From: Ruminiclostridium cellobioparum subsp. termitidis CT1112
Lineage (GTDB): Bacteria; Bacillota; Clostridia; Acetivibrionales; DSM-1351
Assembly (NCBI RefSeq): GCF_000350485.1
Contig: NZ_AORV01000068.1
Location: forward strand, 1 to 64,000
Direction of reading: 5' to 3'
DNA: 64,000 bases
A model generated the notes under the pieces. The model was not told where the DNA came from. It made no database searches and saw only the letters and a list, made by a program, of their open reading frames with translations. The translations under genes and the position numbers were made by a program. How positions within the stretch are numbered: the first letter of the stretch is position 1; each line of letters starts with the position of its first letter. Of the stretch, positions 26,895 to 35,920 are shown in pieces.

Positions 26895-29270
26895 ATGCAA
26901 AAAAATTATGATTTCATACAGACTGAAGGTGAAATGCAGAAATTCTGGAAGGAGAACAATATTTATGCTTTTGACAGGGAAAGCCGGAGGGAGGTTTATT
27001 CTATCGACACACCACCGCCTACTGTCAGCGGAAATCTGCACATAGGGCACATTTTTTCCTATGCGCAGGCCGAAATGATTGCAAGATTCAAAAGAATGCA
27101 GGGATATAACGTATATTATCCTTTTGGCTTTGACGACAACGGATTGCCCACTGAACGGCTTGTAGAAAGGGAGGAAGGCATTATGGCCCGGGACCTTCCG
27201 GAAGGTGAATTTATAAAGAAATGTGCAGCCACTGCCGGAAAATATGAAAAAGAATTCAGGGATCTGTGGGAAGGCCTGGGTTTCTCGGTAGACTGGTCTC
27301 TCCAGTATGAAACCATTAATCCAATGGTGCGGAGAATATCCCAGAAATCCTTTATCAGATTGTTTAAGGAAGGAAAGGCATATATGAAGGAAGCTCCCGT
27401 TCTGTGGTGTGCCGGATGCCGGACCTCAATAGCCCAGGCAGAACTGGATACCCTTGAGAAGGATACCGCCTTCAATTTTATACTGTTTACGGTAGGAGAA
27501 GAAAGGCTGACTGTGGCCACAACCAGACCTGAATTGCTTTATGGCTGTGTTTGTCTTTTTGTAAATCCCCGGGACGAAAGATATAAGAAATACCTCGGAA
27601 AAAATGCACAGGTTCCATTATATGGTCATTCCATTCCCGTACTGGCAGATGAAAAGGTCGATCAGGATAAAGGCACAGGTGTGGTTATGTGTGCTACTTT
27701 TGGTGACAGTACTGATGTTGAGTGGTATGAGAAGCACAAGCTGCCTTTCAGAAGGGTTATAGAGCCCGAGGGCACTATAAGCGAAACTGTTCCCGTTATC
27801 GGAGGATTGCAGATAATGGAGGCCAGAAAATTGATTATCCGGCAGCTTGCCGACCGGAGTCTTTTAACCGGGTCACAGAATATATCCCATACTGTTGCGG
27901 TTCACGAGCGGTGCGGCAGGGAAATTGAGATCATACCTTCGAGACAGTGGTATATAGATATTCTTTCAAACAGGGATGAGCTTCTAAAAGCAGCTGACAG
28001 AATCAACTGGTACCCCGCCCATATGAAGAACAGGTATATTCTGTGGGTTGAAAATTTAAAATGGGACTGGTGTATTTCCCGGCAGCGCTATTTCGGGGTT
28101 CCAATACCGGTATGGTATTGTAAAAACTGCGGTGAGCCTGTAACTGCAGGTGAAGAACAGCTGCCGGTGAATCCTGCCGAAACAGCCCCTGAAAGGGCCT
28201 GCTCCTGCGGATGTAAGGATTTTATTACCGAGAGCTCGGTATTTGATACCTGGGCCACCTCGTCATTGTCCCCGCAGATCAATGCAAAATGGGGTGAGAA
28301 GGATGACATGTCCGGCAGGCTTTTGCCAATGAGTATGAGGACACAGGCTCATGAGATAATCCGTACCTGGGCATTCTACACAATTGTTAAAAGCCTGTAC
28401 CATACAGGGGAAATACCCTGGAAGGATATTATGATCTGCGGTTATGTGCTTGCAAAGAAGGGAGAAAAAATCAGCAAATCCAAAAATAACTCCGGGCTTT
28501 CTCCGGCTCAGCTGATTGAAACCCATTCTGCTGATGTCATAAGATATTGGGCTGCAAACGCCAGATTGGGTACTGATACCTTCTTTGCAAGCGATGAATT
28601 GGCTATTGCTAAAAGGTTTATTACAAAACTCTGGAATGCAACAAAATTTGCAGCCTCACATCTGCAGGATTTTGAACCCGGTACTGAAATCACACTGCTG
28701 CCTGTGGACAGATGGATAATTGAAAGCTGCAGGCAAATGGTTTCAGAGGCGGTAAAGCAGCTTGACCGCTATGAGATAGGTCTGGCCAGGCATGAAATTG
28801 ATGAATTCTTCTGGAAGGACTTTTGCGATTACTATCTGGAAATTGTCAAGGAGCGTTTGTATCAGCCTGACAAGCACGGGTATCAGGAGAGACGTTCGGC
28901 ACAGACCGCACTTTATTTCAGCATGTTGAATATCCTGAAATCGTATGCATTATATGTTCCGCATATTACCGAATATCTCTATCAGGAGTTTTTCAGACAA
29001 AGAGAGGGCTGTATATCCGTTCACAGGCTGTGCTGGGAAAAGGTGGGATCTATTGATAAAGAGACCATAGGTTTTGGAGAAAAATTAAAGGCCATAATAT
29101 CCGACACCAGAAGGTATAAATCGGAAAACTCATTGTCCATGAAGGCCGGAATGGAAAAGGTCGTTATTGAATGTGACGGGTTTTACAAAGCTATGTTCGA
29201 AAAAACCACCGAAGACATAAAAGCCTGCTGTAATGCAAGAGAGGTTCAGGTTTTAAACCGGTACACCTGA
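26895..29270 (+). CDS. valS: Valine--tRNA ligase (short form)
   Basis: A 791-residue class I synthetase that charges tRNA-Val. The HIGH motif is HIGH at 49-52, and the KMSKS motif is KISKS near 523. The editing (CP1) domain contains TTRPELLYG and VMCATFGDSTDVEW. A zinc-like set CKNCGEP ... CSCGC lies near 412-440. It is about 90 residues shorter than the usual bacterial ValRS and lacks the long C-terminal coiled-coil arm; the short length and 'PPPTVSGNLHIGH' resemble the archaeal-like or secondary ValRS type. GGAGGAGGA precedes the ATG. The T-box leader 45 bp upstream controls it. The genome may hold a second, ordinary valS, which cannot be judged here. Confidence 0.92.
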   Translation: MQKNYDFIQTEGEMQKFWKENNIYAFDRESRREVYSIDTPPPTVSGNLHIGHIFSYAQAEMIARFKRMQGYNVYYPFGFDDNGLPTERLVEREEGIMARDLPEGEFIKKCAATAGKYEKEFRDLWEGLGFSVDWSLQYETINPMVRRISQKSFIRLFKEGKAYMKEAPVLWCAGCRTSIAQAELDTLEKDTAFNFILFTVGEERLTVATTRPELLYGCVCLFVNPRDERYKKYLGKNAQVPLYGHSIPVLADEKVDQDKGTGVVMCATFGDSTDVEWYEKHKLPFRRVIEPEGTISETVPVIGGLQIMEARKLIIRQLADRSLLTGSQNISHTVAVHERCGREIEIIPSRQWYIDILSNRDELLKAADRINWYPAHMKNRYILWVENLKWDWCISRQRYFGVPIPVWYCKNCGEPVTAGEEQLPVNPAETAPERACSCGCKDFITESSVFDTWATSSLSPQINAKWGEKDDMSGRLLPMSMRTQAHEIIRTWAFYTIVKSLYHTGEIPWKDIMICGYVLAKKGEKISKSKNNSGLSPAQLIETHSADVIRYWAANARLGTDTFFASDELAIAKRFITKLWNATKFAASHLQDFEPGTEITLLPVDRWIIESCRQMVSEAVKQLDRYEIGLARHEIDEFFWKDFCDYYLEIVKERLYQPDKHGYQERRSAQTALYFSMLNILKSYALYVPHITEYLYQEFFRQREGCISVHRLCWEKVGSIDKETIGFGEKLKAIISDTRRYKSENSLSMKAGMEKVVIECDGFYKAMFEKTTEDIKACCNAREVQVLNRYT

Positions 29271-29293
29271 TGAGGGTGCAATATACGGCAAAG

Positions 29294-29349
29294 AAATAAT
29301 CTCCAGGCGATGGATTATATATCATACTGCCCGGAGATTATTTTTTTGC
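29294..29349 (+). terminator. Rho-independent terminator after valS
   Basis: AAATAATCTCC (29294-29304) pairs with GGAGATTATTT (29333-29343), followed by a run of T. It lies just after the valS stop. Confidence 0.85.
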
Positions 29350-29367
29350 ATATTTATATTGGCTGTA

Positions 29368-29437
29368 TTGACATGTAAGTATACCGTTAGTATACTATAT
29401 ATTGTAGCGCACTATACTAACGGTATACTTTGTATAC
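29368..29437 (+). promoter_or_regulatory. Sigma-A promoter overlapped by TetR operator
   Basis: TTGACA (29368-29373), a 17-bp spacer and TATACT (29391-29396) form a near-consensus promoter pointing at the TetR gene. An 18-bp perfect inverted repeat (29377-29394 with 29413-29430) covers the spacer, the -10 and the start site. GTATAC recurs at 29379, 29390, 29423 and 29432. This is the expected layout for a self-repressing TetR operator; an effector that releases TetR would switch on the three-gene unit. Confidence 0.85.
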
Positions 29438-29577
29438 TATGAGTAAACCATATGTACGTGCGTATATACTGCATAAAGTTTGGTACGACAGATAAGCAAA
29501 CGTAAATATGTAATTGGTGTTACTTTAACAAAAGTACATTTATTATTCGAATAAAAATCTCATGGAGGGGATTACCA

Positions 29578-30213
29578 ATGGAGAATATGACCAGGAGAGA
29601 TAGAGAGAAATTGTTAAGAGAAGAAGAGATAGTATCGGCAGCCGAAAAGGTGTTTCTGGAAAAGGGCTTTGAGGCTGCTTCTATGGATGAAATAGCCAGG
29701 GCTGCCCAGTTTACAAAAAGAACCTTGTATCAGTATTTTGAAAACAAAGAGGATTTATACTTTGCAGTTGTACTTAAAGGCTTTAAAAAACTATTTGCAT
29801 ATCTGGCTGAAGCCGTTGACGACAAACAATGCGGGTTTACACGGATAGAGCAGACCTGCAGGGGTTACTACCGGTTTTTTAAGGAAAATCCCGATACCTT
29901 CCGTACCTTCAGCTATTGGGGCCATGTTAAAAAGAAAGCTGATGCCGGAAGCAAGAAGAAATATGAGCTTGCTGAGTTTAACAACTTAATGTTTAAGTCT
30001 GTAGCCGGAGTAATTGATGAAGGCAAGGCTGACGGAAGTATCAAACCCGGATTGGACTCTGACAAAGCCGCCTTCAGCCTGGTTTTTATGCTGACAGGCT
30101 TTATGAATCAACTGTCTGCAACCGGTGAGAACTTTACAAAACATTTTTCACTGGATATCGAGGATTTCAGTGCCTATTCAATTGATTTGATGCTGGAAAC
30201 GCTAAAGAGGTGA
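29578..30213 (+). CDS. TetR-family transcriptional regulator
   Basis: A 211-residue repressor. The N-terminal helix-turn-helix is at about 15-60 (IVSAAEKVFLEKGFEAASMDEIARAAQFTKRTLYQYFENKEDLYFAVV). A C-terminal ligand domain follows, with an FSYWGHVKKKAD loop and a hydrophobic LVFMLTGFMNQ helix. GGAGGGG lies about 8 nt before the ATG. It overlaps the next gene's binding site, so the two are co-translated. The palindromic operator 150-200 bp upstream suggests autoregulation. Confidence 0.9.
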   Translation: MENMTRRDREKLLREEEIVSAAEKVFLEKGFEAASMDEIARAAQFTKRTLYQYFENKEDLYFAVVLKGFKKLFAYLAEAVDDKQCGFTRIEQTCRGYYRFFKENPDTFRTFSYWGHVKKKADAGSKKKYELAEFNNLMFKSVAGVIDEGKADGSIKPGLDSDKAAFSLVFMLTGFMNQLSATGENFTKHFSLDIEDFSAYSIDLMLETLKR

Positions 30214-30218
30214 TAATT

Positions 30219-31091
30219 ATGAAGCCAGTCGGGATATTTTATTTTTCAGGTACCGGGAATACAAAGCTTGTTGCCGAAATGATACGGGAGGAATTCATAA
30301 AAAACGGTTATGAGGTTGATTTGATAAGAATTGAAGATGTATTGAAAGGCAGCTGTAAGTTTGATCCCGGCAGATACGGCCTTATCGGGATCGGTTGTCA
30401 GGTAATAGGTTACAGTGTTCCGAATATCATGTATAAGTTTTTACGCAAAGTCCCTGAAGCTGAGAATTCCAGAGTGTTTATTTTCCGTACTGCAGGTGGA
30501 GTGGGGCCGGTTAATTACAATGCGTCAAATCCTGTTAGAAGAAAGCTGACCCGTAAAGGCTATGAGGTTTTTCATGAAAGAATGTTTTCCATAGGCAGCA
30601 ACTGGATTAATAAATTTGACACTTCAGTTGTGAGGCAGCTTTACCTGGCAACACAAAAAAAGGTTGCTGCAATGTGCGGAGAGGTAATAAACGGACAGAA
30701 GAGAGTTCTTAAAACCGGACTCGGACTTAAACTTGGTATAGGACTTGCCGCACCTGTATTCTCAGTGCTTTTCAGATTTATGGGAAAGGATTTGAAAGTA
30801 AGTGAAGCATGCACACATTGCGGGTTGTGTGTAGATAACTGTCCAGCCGGCAATATATATGAAAAAAACCATGATATCAGATTCAAGCTGTCCTGTAATT
30901 GTTGCCTGAGATGTGTATATTCATGTCCTCAGAAGGCGCTGAGTTTTAAAAGGCTGACTTTTATCCCTGTAACAGGAGGATACGATATCAATAAAATCCT
31001 CAATCAAGCTTGTGAAGAAATCTCCGGCGAATCAGCTACAAACAGGGTTCCGCTATTTTTTAACGAATATGTCAGCAACGGGAAAATGTAA
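30219..31091 (+). CDS. EFR1-family flavodoxin-ferredoxin protein
   Basis: A 290-residue electron carrier with a flavodoxin-like domain (IFYFSGTGNTKLVAEMI, FMN phosphate loop) followed by two 4Fe-4S clusters: CTHCGLCVDNCP near 200 and CNCCLRCVYSCP near 225. EFR1 proteins move low-potential electrons in anaerobes; the partner is unknown. The ATG at 30219 is preferred to the GTG at 30210 because AGAGGTG (30206-30212) serves it; the gene then begins just after the TetR stop. The TetR partner suggests induction by a small toxic or redox-active compound. Confidence 0.88.
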   Translation: MKPVGIFYFSGTGNTKLVAEMIREEFIKNGYEVDLIRIEDVLKGSCKFDPGRYGLIGIGCQVIGYSVPNIMYKFLRKVPEAENSRVFIFRTAGGVGPVNYNASNPVRRKLTRKGYEVFHERMFSIGSNWINKFDTSVVRQLYLATQKKVAAMCGEVINGQKRVLKTGLGLKLGIGLAAPVFSVLFRFMGKDLKVSEACTHCGLCVDNCPAGNIYEKNHDIRFKLSCNCCLRCVYSCPQKALSFKRLTFIPVTGGYDINKILNQACEEISGESATNRVPLFFNEYVSNGKM

Positions 31092-31119
31092 GGCAATGGT
31101 TAGATGATGGGGTATTTAT

Positions 31120-31665
31120 ATGAATTTTAAAAATAAAAAATTATTAATATATAGGATCGCTGTATTTACCGTTTGTGTATTTACACTGTTTGGTATGGAT
31201 TTTTTTAATATAGGTGAAGCTGGTTTCAAAACGTACAGCGGGGGAGCTGGATTGCCGGAAATGCAGTTCGGCTGTGATCCTGACAGGCTTTATTATATCA
31301 TTGGACGGCTGGGCAATGAAGGGAGATTATTTTATCTCAGATCCTTATTGTATGACTTTATTTTCATTGCCGGTTTTGCACTGACTCAGGCTGAGCTTAT
31401 GAAAATATTCATAGGCAAGGGGTTAAACGGTAAATGGCGATATACGGTAAGCCTGTCCTATTTGCGAGGATTTTTTGATATAATGGAGAATATACTAATA
31501 ATTACCATATTGACCCATTACCCAACGAGGTTATACCTGCTTGCGGAGCTCGCATGCCTGTCAACAACCCTTAAATTCATTACACTGGCGTTGTGGGTAA
31601 TGGCGGCATTGATTGCAGTTGTAATGAATATGCTTATGAAAAAAGATAAAGACAGTATTTATTGA
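31120..31665 (+). CDS. Four-segment membrane protein, unknown
   Basis: A 181-residue integral membrane protein with hydrophobic segments at about 8-27, 70-92, 116-136 and 146-170. A large first loop (FKTYSGGAGLPEMQFGCDP) probably faces outside. SYLRGFFDIMENILI is the most distinctive stretch. I do not recognise the family by name. It lies 28 bp after the EFR1 gene and is most likely the third gene of the TetR-controlled unit. GATGGGG is about 8 nt before the ATG. Confidence 0.75.
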   Translation: MNFKNKKLLIYRIAVFTVCVFTLFGMDFFNIGEAGFKTYSGGAGLPEMQFGCDPDRLYYIIGRLGNEGRLFYLRSLLYDFIFIAGFALTQAELMKIFIGKGLNGKWRYTVSLSYLRGFFDIMENILIITILTHYPTRLYLLAELACLSTTLKFITLALWVMAALIAVVMNMLMKKDKDSIY

Positions 31666-31726
31666 CATTACAAATCCCTGTCAACCTTGACATATTTGAA
31701 AAATAGAGCTTTAATATTGAGATAAC

Positions 31727-32338
31727 ATGAAATTGGAAGAAGAGGTAATTGTAAAAATGGAAGCTGCTATCAGAAACATGCATTTGACAGAGCTAAAAAG
31801 CTTTTATAAACGTATGACGCTGGATTTTGCCGAGGGGGAATACCCGCCTTATGATAAGCTGTATGTGCAGCTGGAAAATAATATTCAGAAGGGCCTGGTC
31901 TTTGTCAAAGACGGCAGGGATTGTGCCTATGCCATATGTGCCGGGGGAACTGAAAATAACTTTGTGCTTATCAGCTTCTTCGCAGTGTATGAGGAATTCA
32001 GGGGAACCGGAATCGGTACGGCTTTCCTTGAAAAGATAAAGGAGCTCTATTCAAATGCCGACGGTATTATAGTGGAGGTTGAAACAGTAGAAGAGGCTCT
32101 CAATGAGAAGGATATATCCGTGCGTGAAAAGAGGATGAAATTTTATAGAAGAGCGGGTTTCAACATGGTTCCGGACATAAAATATTCTATTTGGAACGTT
32201 CCCATGCATTTGATGGTGCTTCCCTGCAAGCTTCCCCAAAAGTTTATTAACGAAAATATCGGTACTATTATATACGATATATATTTCGCACTTCTGGGAA
32301 AGGAAAATATTCATAAAATGGAGTTTGAAAAATTATAG
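31727..32338 (+). CDS. GNAT-family N-acetyltransferase
   Basis: A protein of up to 203 residues. The acetyl-CoA site is FAVYEEFRGTGIGTAFLEKIKE (motif A, R/Q-x-x-G-x-G/A), preceded by beta strands CAYAICAGG and followed by KFYRRAGFNMVPD. The C-terminal extension (LMVLPCKLPQKFINENIGTIIYDIYF) is common in clostridial GNATs. The substrate is unknown. The start is uncertain: ATG 31727 has a weak GAGAT site, while ATG 31757 has GAAGAGGT 11 nt upstream. It ends at a shared terminator facing the helicase gene. Confidence 0.8.
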   Translation: MKLEEEVIVKMEAAIRNMHLTELKSFYKRMTLDFAEGEYPPYDKLYVQLENNIQKGLVFVKDGRDCAYAICAGGTENNFVLISFFAVYEEFRGTGIGTAFLEKIKELYSNADGIIVEVETVEEALNEKDISVREKRMKFYRRAGFNMVPDIKYSIWNVPMHLMVLPCKLPQKFINENIGTIIYDIYFALLGKENIHKMEFEKL

Positions 32339-32355
32339 GCAAGCGGGAAAAAATT

Positions 32356-32399
32356 AAACGCCCTGTACCGTTTTATCACGGAACAAGGGCGTTTGTTTA
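32356..32399. terminator. Bidirectional terminator between convergent genes
   Basis: AAACGCCCT (32356-32364) pairs with AGGGCGTTT (32386-32394), with A-rich and T-rich flanks on both sides. It separates the GNAT gene from the helicase gene. Confidence 0.8.
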
Positions 32400-34085
32400 C
32401 TTTCCGAGTATGCTTGCAAGTAAACGTTTGAGAAGAGGTTTCTTTTTGACTGCAGTTACTGCCGCTGCATTTTTGCCGGCAGCTTGTCCGCTTTCGGTAC
32501 CTGCACTCCGGACGTAATCCCTGCGGTCAAAACGGTCTCTTCCGGTATTTGGCTTCCGTTCGACACCGGATTTCTGATTTGCCGGTTTAGCTTTCACCTC
32601 TCCCAAACCTTCTTTGCCGGTTTCCTTTTTAACGGTGCGGGCATCAGGAACGGTGCGCACCTTCTGCCTGTTGGGAGCAGCAGCTGATGCAGGACTGTTA
32701 TGTCTGACCGGTGACTTTTCTTCTCCGCTATCTTTGGATTTGGTGCGGGAGATGTTATTTTCACGCACTTTTTGGTTGTTGCGGGGTTTACCTTCAGCCG
32801 GATTCTTCTGCCTTTCACCTGCTTTTGGGGACCTGCTCTGGCCTGAGCTCCTAAGGGAACCCTTATCTGCTGTTCCGGCAGACAAACGGGGCGTTTTAGC
32901 CGGCTTTTCCTTTAGAGCATTGGCCGCCAGCCAGTCTGCCGCCTCGGCTTTACGCCGGTTGAGCAGCTCCTCTGAAGGCAGGTCGGTTTCAGGTATCATG
33001 GCGCCGATATGTTCTTCTATTTCATAAAGTGTCATTATATCGTCACTCGTGACCATTGAAACAGCTTTTCCACCGTTGCCGGCTCTCCCTGTACGGCCGA
33101 TCCTGTGTACATAGCTGTCTTTTTCAACAGGAACATCATAATTGATTACCAGTGAAAGATTGTCAATATGGATACCTCTTGCAGCAACATCAGTTGCAAC
33201 CAGTATGTGAAATTCACCTTGCTTGAACTGCTGGATGGTTTTTGTTCTTTTTCCCTGGGGAATATCTCCGTGCAGTGCTTCCGAAGCATAGCCCTGCTTT
33301 GTTAAAAAGCCTTGGACATGGTCGACAGCTATTCTTGTATTACAAAAAATCATACAGCTTTCAGGCTGTTCAACCAAAAGCAGTCTGTTGAGCTGCGTAC
33401 GTTTTTCATTTGGCAGTACCCTGTAATATTCCTGCTGGATTGAATCCACGGTTTTGGTCTGAGATTCAATCTCTATGGTGACGGGATTCTTCATATATTC
33501 GCTGCAAATCCTGTGTATTTCGGGAGGCATTGTAGCTGAAAACAGGAGGGTTACCCTATCCTTCGGGAGGGATCTTATTATTCTTTTTACCTGGTCAAGA
33601 AATCCCATATCCAGCATTCTGTCGGCTTCATCCAGTACGAGGAAACGGATGTTCTTTGTAATCAGGTTTCCCTGCTGAATGTGGTCGAAAACTCTGCCCG
33701 GTGTTCCTGTCACTATTGTAACGCCTTTTTTCAGAGCCTGCACTTCGGTGGTCATATTATGCTGGCCGTATACCGCAGTAGTTTTATGAGAAAGATGCTT
33801 TGCCATCTTTTTTATATCGCTGTCCACCTGGACAGCAAGCTCGCGTACCGGTGCGAGAATTAAGCCTTGCGGCGCCGCCACCGCCGGATCGGTCAGCTGA
33901 AGCATTGAAACACCGAATACAGCTGTCTTTCCGCTGCCGGTCTTTGACATCACTATGAGGTCTTCTTTGTTTAAAATATGGGGTATGCCCCTGCTCTGCA
34001 CCTCGGTAGGTGTTTGAAAGCCCATTTCGTCCAGAGCCTTTAATATTGGTGGTATAATTCCTAAATTATTAAAACTGTTTTCCAT
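32397..34085 (-). CDS. DEAD-box RNA helicase with long basic tail
   Basis: A 562-residue ATP-dependent RNA helicase of the CshA/DbpA-like group. Core motifs run in order: Q motif (NNLGIIPPILKALDEMGFQTPTEVQ), MSKTGSGKTA (I), PVRELA (Ia), TPGR, VLDEADRMLDMGF (II), FSATMP (III), and ARGIHIDNLSLVINYD plus YVHRIGRTGRAG (V and VI). After ~380 the tail is low in complexity and rich in K, R, S, P and N, probably an RNA-binding arm. The role is likely ribosome assembly or mRNA decay, perhaps in the cold. The ATG is preceded by GAAAGAAGAT, a weak site. Confidence 0.92.
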   Translation of the reverse strand: MENSFNNLGIIPPILKALDEMGFQTPTEVQSRGIPHILNKEDLIVMSKTGSGKTAVFGVSMLQLTDPAVAAPQGLILAPVRELAVQVDSDIKKMAKHLSHKTTAVYGQHNMTTEVQALKKGVTIVTGTPGRVFDHIQQGNLITKNIRFLVLDEADRMLDMGFLDQVKRIIRSLPKDRVTLLFSATMPPEIHRICSEYMKNPVTIEIESQTKTVDSIQQEYYRVLPNEKRTQLNRLLLVEQPESCMIFCNTRIAVDHVQGFLTKQGYASEALHGDIPQGKRTKTIQQFKQGEFHILVATDVAARGIHIDNLSLVINYDVPVEKDSYVHRIGRTGRAGNGGKAVSMVTSDDIMTLYEIEEHIGAMIPETDLPSEELLNRRKAEAADWLAANALKEKPAKTPRLSAGTADKGSLRSSGQSRSPKAGERQKNPAEGKPRNNQKVRENNISRTKSKDSGEEKSPVRHNSPASAAAPNRQKVRTVPDARTVKKETGKEGLGEVKAKPANQKSGVERKPNTGRDRFDRRDYVRSAGTESGQAAGKNAAAVTAVKKKPLLKRLLASILGK

Positions 34086-34257
34086 GATATCTTCTTTCGT
34101 TATATAGAATGTTTAAATTATATCATTAAATTGTTATTTTTTCTAGGTAAAGTGAGAGAGGGGCATTTTGCTCCAATTTACCTAGTCAGGTACTTCAGTA
34201 ATTATTGGAGAGTGGATGTGTTGCCATTAAAAGTGTTATTATATTAAAAGCGTTAGT

Positions 34258-34620
34258 AAATTGACTTGTTGTGCTGATTGAAATTTTTTATTTTGATTTA
34301 TCGATAATTATATCCTAATCAACTGGTATGCGAGGACAACTTCATGAAATAAGATGCACGGTTAAAAACAATTACAATAAATTGTCGACGAGGGCAAAGT
34401 GGTTTTGCCGTCAAAGCAGCAGGACGCTGCTTTGAGCTTCAAATCGAGACAGGATGCCGAGTTTGAGCGACGGCAAAACCGCTTTAAATGAGTCGGGACA
34501 ATGTTTGTAATTGTTTTGGGGGCGTCCTTATTTTATGAAGTTAGTGCCAAGCACCAGTTGGTATAAAGCATTATACAGGTAAAGCAAAATTTAAATTAAT
34601 CAGCACAACAGATTAAATTA
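34258..34620 (+). repeat. GGA-loop structured element, copy D
   Basis: A ~360-bp non-coding palindrome in the 561-bp gap between the helicase and MFS genes. It starts TTGACTTGTTGTGCTGATT and ends AATCAGCACAACAGATTAA. The outer stem is ACTTCATGAAATAAGATGCAC against GCGTCCTTATTTTATGAAGT. AAAGTGGTTTTGCCG pairs with CGGCAAAACCGCTTT, using a G-T pair where copy B has G-C and copy C has A-T. Hairpin 1 is 34413-34433 (loop AGGAC) and hairpin 2 is 34434-34468 (GGA near 34452). The rest of the gap (34086-34257) is AT-rich and holds the helicase promoter region. Confidence 0.86.
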
Positions 34621-34646
34621 AATGATTTTAATCGGATGGAGTTTAT

Positions 34647-35816
34647 ATGATCACATTGCTGCTTTTAATAATTTATCTGTCATTTATCAGTCTGGGACTG
34701 CCCGACTCGCTGCTGGGTTCGGCGTGGCCTGCGATGAGGGCCGATATGGCTCTGCCTGTGTCCTATGCTGGCATACTTTCATTTATCATAACCGCCGGAA
34801 CAATTGTCTCAAGCTTATTAAGTGAAAAGGTCATAAAGAGATTCGGGACCGGTGCTGTGACAGTGGTCAGTGTTACAATGACTGCAGTTGCCCTACTTGG
34901 TTTCTCATTGTCACCAGGCTTTGTATGGCTGTGCTTTTTAGCAGTGCCTCTGGGCCTGGGGGCTGGCTCTGTGGATGCCGCACTCAATAATTTCGTGGCA
35001 TTGCATTACAAGGCCAGTCACATGAGCTGGCTTCACTGCTTCTGGGGAGTGGGAGCTACGGCCGGTCCGGTTATAATGTCTTTTTTCCTCACCGGGGCGG
35101 GGGGCTGGAAAATGGGTTACAGGACAATTGGCGTAATACAGGCCTGTTTGGTTATAATACTTTTTATTTCACTGCCCTTGTGGAAAAAAGTCGGCAGTGA
35201 GATAAAAAGCGATGGGACGGCCGGGGAATCACGAAGGTTTGGGGATATGCTGCGGATCCCGGGAGCAAAGCCCGCCTTCATTACATTTTTTAGCTACTGC
35301 GCATTGGAGGCTGCTGCGGGACTTTGGGGGAGCAGCTACCTGGTGGGCAATAGGGGAATATCACCCGATACCGCAGCAAAGCTCATTTCACTGTACTATT
35401 TTGGAATAACTGTCGGAAGGTTTTTATCTGGTTTTGTAACAATGAAACTGAGTAATAAAACTTTAATCAGATTAGGAGAGGGTATTATCGTTGCCGGACT
35501 GGCATGCACACTGCTTCCATGGGGGAATACACTGCTGATCGCTGGCTTCCTTCTTATTGGAGTGGGCTGTGCTCCTATTTTTCCCTGTATGCTGCACGAA
35601 ACTCCCAACCGCTTTGGAAAAGAATTGTCACAGGCCTTTATGGGAATGCAGATGGCCTTTGCCTATATAGGTTCTACTTTAATGCCGCCCTTGTTCGGAT
35701 TACTGGCACAGGGTTTTTCCTTTGCGCTGTACCCGTTTTATCTTATGGCTCTCCTGGCAATAATGGTTTTAGCCAGTGAAAAGACCAACCTTTCAGTTTT
35801 AAAGGCCGGCAATTAA
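34647..35816 (+). CDS. MFS transporter
   Basis: A 389-residue carrier with about 12 membrane segments. Visible family marks are GLPDSLLGSAWPAMRADM in the first helix-loop, VDAALNNFVALHYKASHMSWLHCFWGVGATAGP in the fourth/fifth helices, and the duplicated half-motif SLYYFGITVGRFLSGF. This resembles the FucP/YfkF-like sugar or drug MFS group; the substrate is unknown. The GGATGGAG site is 6 nt before the ATG. No regulator is adjacent. Copy D of the structured element ends about 27 bp upstream. Confidence 0.85.
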   Translation: MITLLLLIIYLSFISLGLPDSLLGSAWPAMRADMALPVSYAGILSFIITAGTIVSSLLSEKVIKRFGTGAVTVVSVTMTAVALLGFSLSPGFVWLCFLAVPLGLGAGSVDAALNNFVALHYKASHMSWLHCFWGVGATAGPVIMSFFLTGAGGWKMGYRTIGVIQACLVIILFISLPLWKKVGSEIKSDGTAGESRRFGDMLRIPGAKPAFITFFSYCALEAAAGLWGSSYLVGNRGISPDTAAKLISLYYFGITVGRFLSGFVTMKLSNKTLIRLGEGIIVAGLACTLLPWGNTLLIAGFLLIGVGCAPIFPCMLHETPNRFGKELSQAFMGMQMAFAYIGSTLMPPLFGLLAQGFSFALYPFYLMALLAIMVLASEKTNLSVLKAGN

Positions 35817-35842
35817 AAGATTGTTCACTTAATGTTTATTTT

Positions 35843-35877
35843 GAGTACACACCGAGTACACATCATACCAATATAAT
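35843..35877 (+). promoter_or_regulatory. Activator-type promoter with 11-bp direct repeat
   Basis: GAGTACACA occurs at 35843-35851 and again at 35854-35862, an exact 11-bp period. TATAAT (35872-35877) follows 9 bp later and there is no good -35. Direct repeats at helical period that replace the -35 box are typical of OmpR/PhoB-family activators. An OmpR-type response regulator is encoded 1.3 kb downstream. Confidence 0.5.
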
Positions 35878-35920
35878 CTGCCTATAAACTTAAATTTAAT
35901 TTTTACGGAGGTAGTAAGGT

